Of a DNA stretch of 33,744 nt, positions 24,837-32,835 are shown piece after piece. Origin of the DNA: Lachnospiraceae bacterium (GTDB lineage Bacteria; Bacillota; Clostridia; Lachnospirales; Lachnospiraceae); assembly GCA_024691065.1 (NCBI GenBank), contig JAILOA010000350.1, positions 1-33,744 of the forward strand, given 5' to 3'. Each line of letters begins with the position of its first letter. Positions within the stretch are counted from its first letter, which is position 1. The position numbers and the translations under genes are program-made. The notes under the pieces are model-generated. The model saw only the letters and a list, made by a program, of their open reading frames with translations. It had not been told where the DNA came from and did no database searches.

Positions 24837-25547
24837 ATGGACAATAGTCAAAACTTTACGGTAAAGGAATTACCGGAGAACAGAAGACCTTATGAAAAAT
24901 GCAGTCTCTACGGCGCACGCTCACTTACCGACAGTGAGCTTTTGGCAGTTTTTTTGAGGTCCGGAACAAAAGATATCAATTGTGTGGAGCTTGCCTCTAT
25001 GGTAATTGATGCACTTCCCGGTAGAGGAATAGCCGGGATATTAAACGTTGATAAAGAAAGCCTTATGGAGTTGCCGGGTATCGGGAATGTTAAAGCCATT
25101 CAGTTTGAATGTCTTGCCGAACTCAGTAGGAGAATTATTAAAAATGACATCTATGATAAACAGAAAAAGGTTTTTGGTAATTCGGAAGTGATAGCAAATT
25201 ATTTTATGAATTCCATGAGACAGTTGGAATCCGAAGTTGTTATGCTTCTTTTATTCAATGTAAAGTGCGAATTAATTAAGGAAATTGAAATTTCGCACGG
25301 AAGCTTTGAGGCAGCGAGTCTTTCTCCAAGGGATGTATTTTATTATGCCCTAAAGAATAAGGCTTATGGAATTGTATTATTACATAATCATCCCAGCGGT
25401 GATCCTACTCCGAGTACTGAGGATATAAAGATTACCGGAAGGATTTATTCCACGGCTTGTACGGTTGGGATTAATTTGCTTGATCATATTGTGATTGGAG
25501 ATAATAAATATGTAAGTATGAGAGAGCGCGGCTTTTTCGGAACTTAA
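24837..25547 (+). CDS. radC: RadC family protein (JAB/MPN domain)
   Basis: A 236-residue member of the RadC/YsxA family. The N-terminal part has the LTDSELLAVFLRSGT region and a helix-hairpin-helix (LMELPGIGNVKAIQF, about 78-92). The C-terminal JAMM metalloprotease-like site is HNHPSGDPTPSTED, with His183, His185 and Asp196 in the HxHx10D arrangement. The early link to DNA repair has been disputed and the true role is unclear. It stands directly upstream of mreB, a conserved arrangement in Firmicutes. ATG follows AAAGGATTCATAC. Confidence 0.94.
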   Translation: MDNSQNFTVKELPENRRPYEKCSLYGARSLTDSELLAVFLRSGTKDINCVELASMVIDALPGRGIAGILNVDKESLMELPGIGNVKAIQFECLAELSRRIIKNDIYDKQKKVFGNSEVIANYFMNSMRQLESEVVMLLLFNVKCELIKEIEISHGSFEAASLSPRDVFYYALKNKAYGIVLLHNHPSGDPTPSTEDIKITGRIYSTACTVGINLLDHIVIGDNKYVSMRERGFFGT

Positions 25548-25554
25548 AAATGTC

Positions 25555-25572
25555 CCCGATCATAATTTCGGG
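25555..25572 (+). other. Small hairpin between radC and mreB
   Basis: CCCGA (25555-25559) and TCGGG (25568-25572) can pair across an eight-base loop, eight bases after radC. The T-rich but interrupted stretch behind it (GATTTAATTTTATT) makes it at best a weak terminator or attenuator. Confidence 0.3.
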
Positions 25573-25605
25573 ATTGATTTAATTTTATTAATGGGAGGCC
25601 TGTTG

Positions 25606-26619
25606 ATGGCGCAAAAAGTATTTGGTGTTGATTTTGGTACAGGATCAATAAAGATTTACAGAAAAAAAGACGGAATCATAATGAATGAGCATAATGCTGT
25701 TGCCACGGTAGGAAAAAATGAAGAAAAACGTCCGGTGGCAATGGGAGATAAGGCTTTTCAGATGTTTGAAAAGGCACCTGACAGCATTCATGTTAATTTC
25801 CCTATGAAAAACGGTGCTGTAGCTGATTTGGATGATATGATTGACCTTTGGGATTTTATGACCGAGAAGGTTTCCGGAACTCCTAAGCTTAAGGGATCCG
25901 AATTTTATATTGCTGTTCCTGCCGACCTTACCGAGGTTGAGAAGAATGCATTTAAAAAGGTTGTTACAGAGGGTCAGGGAAAACCTAAGGCAGTTAAGCT
26001 TATAGATAAGCCTATTTGCGATGCATTGGGACTTGGTATAGATTTGGATAATACACAGGGTGAGCTCATTGTTAATATGGGTGCGGATACCACAGAGATT
26101 ACAATTCTTGCAAAGGGCGGTATCATTGTAACCAAGCTTTTACCTTATGGAGGAAATTTCTTTGATTTGCAGATTCTTAATTACGTAAGAAAGAATTATA
26201 ATTTTGCAATCGGAAGAAGAACAGCCGAAAACATGAAGAAGGTACTTGTAAGTGCTACGAATAATACTAATGAATCAACTGCATTTGGTAGAAATGTTTT
26301 AACCGGTCTTCCGGGTGAAATTACCATTAAGTCAGAAGAAATATATCCATTTATTTCAAATGTGATTAAAGATATTGCGGTGCAGACCAAGTCAATATTT
26401 GAGCATACACCGCCTGAGATTACCCGCTCCATTGAGGAGAACGGTATATATCTTACCGGAGGAAGCTCCTGGATTAACGGTATGGATCAGTACCTTGCAA
26501 ATGAAACATTGATTAAGGTCAATACCACTAAACATGCTCAGAGAACTGTTATTTCAGGACTGGGATTTCTTGTGGAAAATCCTAAGAAAGCAAGGGATTA
26601 CGCTTTATCACTTTATTAA
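25606..26619 (+). CDS. mreB: Rod shape-determining protein MreB (actin-like)
   Basis: A 337-residue bacterial actin homologue that polymerises on the membrane and guides the elongasome. Actin-fold elements are visible: phosphate-1 GVDFGTGSIKIY (7-18), YIAVPADLTEVEKNAF, phosphate-2 IVNMGADTTEITIL, EITIKSEEI, and the adenosine motif IYLTGGSSWINGMDQYL. The phosphate-1 loop is GTGS rather than the common GTANT, so it is a divergent member. ATG 25606 follows GGGAGG (25593-25598) by seven bases; the in-frame ATG at 25591 includes that site and is unlikely. mreC starts 24 bases after it. Confidence 0.94.
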   Translation: MAQKVFGVDFGTGSIKIYRKKDGIIMNEHNAVATVGKNEEKRPVAMGDKAFQMFEKAPDSIHVNFPMKNGAVADLDDMIDLWDFMTEKVSGTPKLKGSEFYIAVPADLTEVEKNAFKKVVTEGQGKPKAVKLIDKPICDALGLGIDLDNTQGELIVNMGADTTEITILAKGGIIVTKLLPYGGNFFDLQILNYVRKNYNFAIGRRTAENMKKVLVSATNNTNESTAFGRNVLTGLPGEITIKSEEIYPFISNVIKDIAVQTKSIFEHTPPEITRSIEENGIYLTGGSSWINGMDQYLANETLIKVNTTKHAQRTVISGLGFLVENPKKARDYALSLY

Positions 26620-26643
26620 TTATGGATTTATCAGAGGTTTTAT

Positions 26644-27516
26644 ATGAAATTAAATAAAAGGAGCAATATTACCATTGAACCAAAGTATATATACATTGGT
26701 ATAATTATTCTTTGCATTATCATGGGTATTTTGTCTTTCCGTTTTTCCGACAGAGTTACACCTGTCAGAAATGCTATAAGTAGTGCTGTAATGCCTATGC
26801 AAAAGGGGATTAACAGTATCGGTGTGGTTATTTCGGAAAAAATTGATTATCTTCATACCATGAAAAATCTTGTCAAAGAAAATAAAAAGCTCAAAAATAA
26901 AGTAGAAGATTTATCTGAAGAAAACCAATTACTTCAAAGGGATAAATACGAGTTGGAAACCTTCAGACAGTTATATGAATTGGATAAGGATTATGCCGAT
27001 TATCCTAAGGTTGCCGCGAGAGTCATAAGTTCCGACGGTGACAATTGGTATAATTCATTTGTTATAGACAAAGGCTCAAATGATGGAATTTCCAAGAACA
27101 TGAATGTTATTGCTGACGGTGGTTTGGTAGGAATAGTTACTCAGGTTAATGATAACTATTCGAGAGTTCGTTCTATCATAGATGATGAAAGCAATGTTTC
27201 CGGTACATTTGTTAAATCCGAAAACAGTTGTATAGTGAGTGGAAGTCTTACAAGAATAAATTCCGGGGTTTTAGACCTGACTGATATTTCGACTGACTCA
27301 AAGATTGAGGAAGGAGATGAGGTAGTTACATCGCAAATCAGTAATAAATACCTTCCGGGAATTTTAATTGGTTATTGTAAAAATATAACCAACAACAAAA
27401 CCAATCTTACATTGACAGGAGAATTGGTTCCTGCCGTTAACTTTCAGAACCTCGATATGGTTCTTGTAATCACTGAAGTTAAGGCTTCGGACGATTTGGA
27501 GGATATTCTTAATTGA
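26644..27516 (+). CDS. mreC: Rod shape-determining protein MreC
   Basis: A 290-residue bitopic membrane protein. A short cytoplasmic N-terminus precedes a single helix (about 15-32, YIGIIILCIIMGILSF), a coiled coil (about 72-110, with ENKKLKNKVEDLSEENQ), and an extracytoplasmic double beta-barrel (about 120-280). The usual family segments VAARVISSDGDNWYNSFVIDKGSNDGI and MNVIADGGLVGIV are conserved. MreC links MreB filaments to PBP2 and RodA outside the membrane. The ribosome site is AGAGG. Its stop codon overlaps the mreD start. Confidence 0.94.
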   Translation: MKLNKRSNITIEPKYIYIGIIILCIIMGILSFRFSDRVTPVRNAISSAVMPMQKGINSIGVVISEKIDYLHTMKNLVKENKKLKNKVEDLSEENQLLQRDKYELETFRQLYELDKDYADYPKVAARVISSDGDNWYNSFVIDKGSNDGISKNMNVIADGGLVGIVTQVNDNYSRVRSIIDDESNVSGTFVKSENSCIVSGSLTRINSGVLDLTDISTDSKIEEGDEVVTSQISNKYLPGILIGYCKNITNNKTNLTLTGELVPAVNFQNLDMVLVITEVKASDDLEDILN

Positions 27517-28073
27517 GAAAATATATAGGAGCATTTTTCATTACACTATTTATGTTTCTATTGCAGACAACCGTATTGGAGAGAGTTGCAATTGCCGGCA
27601 TCATACCTAATATGATGCTAATTGTGACTACCCTTTACGGTTTTATGTATGGAAAAAAAGAGGGTATGTTTGTGGGATTTCTGTCAGGTCTTCTGATAGA
27701 TGTTTTGTACAATCAGGTTATCGGTGTTAGTATCATTCTCTTTTGTACAATAGGTTACATAAACGGTGATGCGAGAAAGCTGTTTTTTAAGGAAGATTTT
27801 TATGTTCCGGTGATTGTGTTCGGTATTAATGATATTATATTTAATCTTATGTACTACATTTGCTACTTCTTAATGAGGGGCAGGGTTGGACTTTTCGAAT
27901 ACTTTTTCAAGATTATCATACCGGAAATGTCATATACGATAATAGTTGGATTTTTTGTTTATAAGCTTGCGATTTTACTTGATAAGAAATTCAGAAAAAG
28001 AGGAAAATATCCGATAAATATCAGCGTATTTGAAGAAGATAGTAAGAAAGATATTAAAAATAATAACATATAA
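27513..28073 (+). CDS. mreD: Rod shape-determining protein MreD
   Basis: A 186-residue polytopic protein with about five transmembrane helices, partner of MreC in the elongasome. The start MRKYIGAFFITLFMFLLQTTVLERVAIAGIIPNMMLI-like sequence and the GKKEGMFVGFLSGLLIDVLY segment (core GFLSGLLIDVLY) are family features. The start is TTG at 27513, in the TTGA overlap with mreC, with GGAGG (27498-27502) ten bases upstream. The C-terminus is a charged, Lys/Asn-rich tail. Confidence 0.92.
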   Translation: MRKYIGAFFITLFMFLLQTTVLERVAIAGIIPNMMLIVTTLYGFMYGKKEGMFVGFLSGLLIDVLYNQVIGVSIILFCTIGYINGDARKLFFKEDFYVPVIVFGINDIIFNLMYYICYFLMRGRVGLFEYFFKIIIPEMSYTIIVGFFVYKLAILLDKKFRKRGKYPINISVFEEDSKKDIKNNNI

Positions 28074-28109
28074 GCTTAGCTTATCTGTCAGAGTACCACG
28101 GAGGCTTTT

Positions 28110-30953
28110 ATGTTTGATACCATAAAAGAAGTAATAGATAGAATATTAAGTAAAAGACTTGTTCCGATACTTGTTATCTATCTCATTTTATTTGTTTTAC
28201 TTATTGACAGACTTTTATCCCTGCAGATTATCGATGTGGATACCTATGAAAAGGAAGCCATGGAAATGACGAAAAAGACCAGGGAAATCAAGGCTGTCAG
28301 AGGTAATATATATGATTGTAACGGAAAGCTTTTGGCATATAACCAGTTATCCTACAATGTTGTATTGCAGGATTACGGCTCGCTTTCCGACATGAGTTCA
28401 GACGAGAAAAATAAGGTTATCTTTATGCTTATTTCCATTTTGGAGAAAAACGGAGATGAGCTTGATGTTGATTTTTATATAGAATTTAACAAAAAAGGGA
28501 AACTTAAATTTAATATCGAAGGTAATGAGCTTCTTCGTTTTAAGGCCGAAGTATTCGGTCTTGCAGGCGGTGTAAATGACCTGACCGAAGAGCAGACCAA
28601 TATGACTGCCGAGGATATATTTGATTATCTTAGAGAAGAGCCAAATGCCGCTACCACAAGTTTCGGCATCGGTCCTGAATTTTCGGATGAGGACGCATTA
28701 AAGATTATGGCTGTCCGTTATGCGATATTCATTAACAGATATAAGGAATTTGAGTCCATTATAATTGCTAAAAATGTAAGCGACCTTACGGTTGCTGCCG
28801 TTAAAGAATATTCCGATACAATTCCGGGTGTTGATATTACAGAGGACACCAAGAGAATGTATAACAAGAGCAAATATTTTGCACATATTCTTGGTTATAC
28901 CGGTACGATAACTTCCGAAAAGCTTAAGGAAGCCGGTGAAGACAGCGATTACTCTCAGGATGATCAAATCGGTTTATCCGGTATCGAAGAAAAATATGAG
29001 GATTATCTGAAAGGTAAAAAGGGTAAGGATGAACTTGTGGTTGAAGCTATGTCCAGTCGTGTCGTTTCGGTATCGAGTGTGGAGATGCCGGAAGCAGGTG
29101 ACAATGTTTATCTGACCATTGATTCCAAACTTCAAATCGAGTGTTATAAGCTTTTGGAAGAGCATCTTGCAGGTATCCTTATTTCCAAGATTACAAACGG
29201 TAATGATGCCGGTACGAGAGGTAAATCCGCATCGGACATTAAGATACCTATTTATGATGTTTATAATGCATTATTTGAAAATAATGTTATCAACTGTGAC
29301 CGTTTTACCGAGAAAAACTCTTCGAAATTGGAGAAAAAGGTTTATAAAAAATTCAAGGAAAAGCGTAAAAAAGTTATTAAGAAGTTAAAGAAGGATTTAT
29401 CTTATGAAAGCAAGGTTATTCCAAAGGACATAGGAGAGACCAGAGAAGATTACATTGATTTCTTCTATGATTTTCTTGCGGATAACAATATTCTTCTGCT
29501 TTCCGAGATTGATGTCGATGATGAAACATATAACAATTACTATCATGAAAAGCTTTCCCTGAGCAAGTTTATTCAATATGCAATAAATATGAACTGGCTT
29601 GATTTAAGCTGTTTAAACCTTGGTGAAGCATATTACAGTAACGAAGAAATATATGAAAAACTCCTTGATTATTCATTTAAGCAATTTAAAAAAGATAAGA
29701 GTTTTTCAAAATTAATATATTCGGATATGATTTATTCTTATGAATTATCCGGAACCGATTGTTGTCTGCTTTTGTATGATCAGGGTGACATCAAGTTGAA
29801 TGAAAATAAGTACAGGCTTCTTAAAGCCAAAGTACTTTCTCCGTATACATTCCTTATTGATGAGATTAAAAAGCTTGAAATTACACCCGGGCAGCTTGGT
29901 CTGGACCCTTGTTCGGGCTCCATAGTTGTAACCGATGTCGATACCGGTGATGTTAAGGCTATGGTTACTTATCCAAGTTATGACAATAATAAGCTCGCTA
30001 ATAAGGTTGATTCGAAATATTATAATAATTATCTTCTGGAGACAAAGTCTTCACCGCTCCTTAACAGGCCTACACAGGAAAAGCTTGCGCCGGGTTCTAC
30101 ATTTAAAATGATTTCTGCCGTTACAGGACTTGAGGAGGGGGTTATAACTCCAACGGAAACCATATATGATAAGACTACATTTACAAAGATTCATCCATCA
30201 CCTAAGGACTGGACAATATATTCACACGGTAATATCAATGTAAGCCAGGCTATCAGGGATTCATGTAACTATTTCTTTTATGAGGTAGGTTACAGACTCG
30301 GTGGTGTTAATTCCGAGGGAGATGTAATGAATAACAGGGGTCTTGAAAAACTCAAGAAATATGCTAAAATGTTTGGTCTTACCGCAAAATCCGGTGTTGA
30401 AATTATGGAAGCTGATCCGCAGTTTTCCGTTACCGATATTGTCAGATCCTGTATCGGTCAGGCAACACATGCCTATACACCTATACAATTATCACGTTAT
30501 GTTACAACCGTTGCAAATAACGGTACCTGTTATAATCTGACACTTATCAGTAAGATTGATAATTACAAAGGAAAGACAATACTTGATAATAAGGCAGAGG
30601 TTAGAAACAAGGTTGATATTTCAAATTCTACCTGGAATGCCATCCACAATGGTATGTACATGGTTGTAAACAGTGATAACAGCTCTATCAGGGATTACTT
30701 CTCGTCTGTTAAGGAAAAGGTTGCCGGAAAGACCGGTACCGCACAGCAGACAGAGTTCCATGCAAACCATGCCTACTTCGTTTCCTATGCGCCTTATGCG
30801 TCGCCGGATGTTTCGGTTACCTGCGTTATTCCTAATGGTCATACTTCTGCAAATGCAGCTAATCTTGCAAGCGATGTATATAAATATTACTTTGGAAAGA
30901 AAAAGGTTTCCGGTAAGGTTACCGCCAAGGGTAGTAATGTTGCCACTGATTAG
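28110..30953 (+). CDS. mrdA: Penicillin-binding protein 2 (class B transpeptidase) with large insertion
   Basis: Peptidoglycan DD-transpeptidase of the elongasome, 947 residues against 600-720 for most PBP2s. A single N-terminal helix (about 17-38) anchors it. The dimerisation/pedestal region follows (about 57-330, with VRGNIYDCNGKLLAYN). The active-site motifs are STFK (Ser663 to Lys666), SCN (718-720) and KTG (874-876), all intact. The excess length is an insertion of about 255 residues, roughly 345-600, between LTIDSKLQIECYKLLE and SGSIVVTDVDTG. It is rich in Lys, Asp and Tyr, partly helical or coiled (EKKVYKKFKEKRKKVIKKL), and I cannot assign a domain to it. ATG follows ACGGAGGCTTTT. rodA begins 38 bases later. 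Confidence 0.95.
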   Translation: MFDTIKEVIDRILSKRLVPILVIYLILFVLLIDRLLSLQIIDVDTYEKEAMEMTKKTREIKAVRGNIYDCNGKLLAYNQLSYNVVLQDYGSLSDMSSDEKNKVIFMLISILEKNGDELDVDFYIEFNKKGKLKFNIEGNELLRFKAEVFGLAGGVNDLTEEQTNMTAEDIFDYLREEPNAATTSFGIGPEFSDEDALKIMAVRYAIFINRYKEFESIIIAKNVSDLTVAAVKEYSDTIPGVDITEDTKRMYNKSKYFAHILGYTGTITSEKLKEAGEDSDYSQDDQIGLSGIEEKYEDYLKGKKGKDELVVEAMSSRVVSVSSVEMPEAGDNVYLTIDSKLQIECYKLLEEHLAGILISKITNGNDAGTRGKSASDIKIPIYDVYNALFENNVINCDRFTEKNSSKLEKKVYKKFKEKRKKVIKKLKKDLSYESKVIPKDIGETREDYIDFFYDFLADNNILLLSEIDVDDETYNNYYHEKLSLSKFIQYAINMNWLDLSCLNLGEAYYSNEEIYEKLLDYSFKQFKKDKSFSKLIYSDMIYSYELSGTDCCLLLYDQGDIKLNENKYRLLKAKVLSPYTFLIDEIKKLEITPGQLGLDPCSGSIVVTDVDTGDVKAMVTYPSYDNNKLANKVDSKYYNNYLLETKSSPLLNRPTQEKLAPGSTFKMISAVTGLEEGVITPTETIYDKTTFTKIHPSPKDWTIYSHGNINVSQAIRDSCNYFFYEVGYRLGGVNSEGDVMNNRGLEKLKKYAKMFGLTAKSGVEIMEADPQFSVTDIVRSCIGQATHAYTPIQLSRYVTTVANNGTCYNLTLISKIDNYKGKTILDNKAEVRNKVDISNSTWNAIHNGMYMVVNSDNSSIRDYFSSVKEKVAGKTGTAQQTEFHANHAYFVSYAPYASPDVSVTCVIPNGHTSANAANLASDVYKYYFGKKKVSGKVTAKGSNVATD

Positions 30954-30991
30954 TGTTGAATCGTTCTTTAAGCAAAAATTGAGGTTAAATT

Positions 30992-32224
30992 ATGTTACAT
31001 TCTATTATTAACAAATTAAAAACCTATGACTGGAAGAAGATAGATGTTCTTCTTCTGATTGTGGTATTTATGTTATGTATTATCGGCGCTTTTACACTAA
31101 AGCTTGCCGGTACAAATATGGTTGTAAACGGATATAAAATGGGAGATTATTATATGAGAGCCCAATTTAAAGGTTTACTTTTAGGGCTTGTAGTTATTAT
31201 AACCCTGACATTAATAGATTATCATTTTATATGCCAATTTGCGCCTTATTATTTTATATTTGGTATTATACTTACATTACTTACAAAGAGTCCGATCGGA
31301 TATGACTATAATACCGATGCTAAACGTTGGATAAGAATAGGAGGAATTGTATTCCAGCCAACAGAGCTTATGAAAATCATTTATATTATTTTCTTTGCGT
31401 GGCTCTTAAGCAAATTTCAAAGAAAGATTGTGTCGGCACAAACCATTCTTATCTGCATCGGTCTTACATTCATTCCGTTTTTGGCCGTTTTATCGCAGCC
31501 TGACCTTTCATCCAGTCTCGTTATTTTGTTTGTAATGTTTGTTGTACTTTATACTGCAGGTGCTTCCTACAAACATATAGGAATATTCTTTGGTATTCCG
31601 ATACCGATATTTTCTTTGCTTTTCTGGTATCTCACAAGGGAAAATTCCATTACTTATAACAAGCTTTGGAATGTATACCAGTTTAGACGTGTAATCGCAT
31701 GGCTTACGAAAAAACCTGAGTTTGCCGATAATCTTAACTATCAGTCCAATCTTTCCGTAAATGCAATCGCCTCAGGCGGGCTTTACGGCAAATACCTGGC
31801 GGATTCCGGAGAGAGAGCGGGAAGAGTATATGATAGCGTATCCGTACGTGAAAGCGACTTTATTTGGGCCGTTGTCGGAGAAGAATTTGGATTTTTGGGT
31901 TGTCTATTGATAATAATATTATATGCTATTTTAATTTTCAGATGTATTCAAATTGCCAAGAATGCTCAGGATTATCTTGGTAAACTTATAGCGGTAGGAA
32001 TCAGTGCAATGTTTATGTTTCAGATGTTTACAAACATTGCGGTTGCTACATTTTTATTTCCTAATACGGGATTACCGCTTCCTTTCCTGAGTAGTGGTCT
32101 TAGTTCGATGCTATCGTCTATGATTTCGGTCGGATTGCTTATAAATATAAGTATTCAGCCTGCTAAATCCAGTAAAGGCGGTTTGCAACTTAGATCTCAC
32201 TCTATGGATATGGAAATTATATAG
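30992..32224 (+). CDS. rodA: Peptidoglycan polymerase RodA (SEDS family)
   Basis: A 410-residue SEDS glycosyltransferase that polymerises lipid II with PBP2, with about ten transmembrane helices. Family sites are WIRIGGIVFQPTELMKI, QPDLSSSLVILFVMF, the extracellular SNLSVNAIASGGLYGKYL, and ESDFIWAVVGEEFGFLG, where Asp289 matches the essential aspartate. The last loop reads LPLPFLSSGLSSMLSS instead of the common LPFISYGGSS. ATG follows TTGAGGTTAAATT. It closes the radC-mreBCD-mrdA-rodA run; a separate promoter lies downstream for mgsA. Confidence 0.94.
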   Translation: MLHSIINKLKTYDWKKIDVLLLIVVFMLCIIGAFTLKLAGTNMVVNGYKMGDYYMRAQFKGLLLGLVVIITLTLIDYHFICQFAPYYFIFGIILTLLTKSPIGYDYNTDAKRWIRIGGIVFQPTELMKIIYIIFFAWLLSKFQRKIVSAQTILICIGLTFIPFLAVLSQPDLSSSLVILFVMFVVLYTAGASYKHIGIFFGIPIPIFSLLFWYLTRENSITYNKLWNVYQFRRVIAWLTKKPEFADNLNYQSNLSVNAIASGGLYGKYLADSGERAGRVYDSVSVRESDFIWAVVGEEFGFLGCLLIIILYAILIFRCIQIAKNAQDYLGKLIAVGISAMFMFQMFTNIAVATFLFPNTGLPLPFLSSGLSSMLSSMISVGLLINISIQPAKSSKGGLQLRSHSMDMEII

Positions 32225-32263
32225 ATTTTATTGTATTTTTAGATTTAATATGTTGTTTTTATA

Positions 32264-32292
32264 TTGCTAGAAAGCACAAAATATGGTACAAT
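32264..32292 (+). promoter_or_regulatory. Predicted sigma-A promoter of mgsA
   Basis: TTGCTA (32264-32269) and TACAAT (32287-32292) have a 17-base spacer and an extended -10 TGG immediately upstream. Transcription would begin near 32299, about 110 bases before the mgsA start, so this gene need not depend on the rodA operon. Confidence 0.65.
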
Positions 32293-32411
32293 ACCTTATA
32301 TTTGTGGTGTTTTTAAATCAGTTGAAGGTATTTTCTTTCGAATGAATTTTATTTCGGAAGAGGAGTTTTATAAAACACACAATAATCAAAATGTTAATGG
32401 GGGAACATTTT

Positions 32412-32819
32412 ATGAATATTGGGCTGATAGCTCATGCCGGCAAGAAGATTCTTATGCAGAATTTTTGTATTGCCTACAGAGGAATTTTAAGTAAACACGA
32501 GTTGTACGCAACCGGGACTACGGGAAGATTGATTGAAGAGGTTACGAATCTTACTGTTCATAAGTATTTGGCAGGTCATGTTGGCGGTGAACAGCAGCTT
32601 GCTACTCAAATCGAGCAAAATCTTATTGATATGGTTATTTTTTTAAGAGATCCAACCAATTCAAAACCTAATGAACCTGATGTATATAGTGTATTTCATC
32701 TTTGCGATACTTATAATATTCCGTTTGCTACTAATCTTGCTACGGCTGAATTACTTGTAAAAGCACTTGAAAGAGGCGATCTTGAGTGGCGTGAAGCTTT
32801 AAAGACAGGATCAAAATAA
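32412..32819 (+). CDS. mgsA: Methylglyoxal synthase-like protein with altered active site
   Basis: A 135-residue protein of the MgsA fold, close to the family length. MgsA converts dihydroxyacetone phosphate to methylglyoxal and phosphate. The phosphate-binding ATGTTGRLIEE, GGxQQ, DMVIFLRDP and ATNLATAEL motifs identify it. Relative to E. coli, His19 (His8), Asp91 and Asp101 (Asp90) are kept, but the catalytic base Asp71 is Glu60 (GGEQQ), Asp20 is Ala9, and His98 is Asn87. Activity is therefore uncertain, although the GGEQQ form may be the norm in relatives. ATG 32412 has a GGGGGA ribosome site eight bases upstream; an in-frame ATG 21 bases earlier is less suitable. Confidence 0.85.
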   Translation: MNIGLIAHAGKKILMQNFCIAYRGILSKHELYATGTTGRLIEEVTNLTVHKYLAGHVGGEQQLATQIEQNLIDMVIFLRDPTNSKPNEPDVYSVFHLCDTYNIPFATNLATAELLVKALERGDLEWREALKTGSK

Positions 32820-32835
32820 CATTTTAGGAGATGTT

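Noticed and set aside
32264-32494. Open frame of 76 codons overlapping the mgsA start
   Set aside because: It spans the mgsA promoter and leader, has no ribosome binding site and runs into mgsA in another frame.
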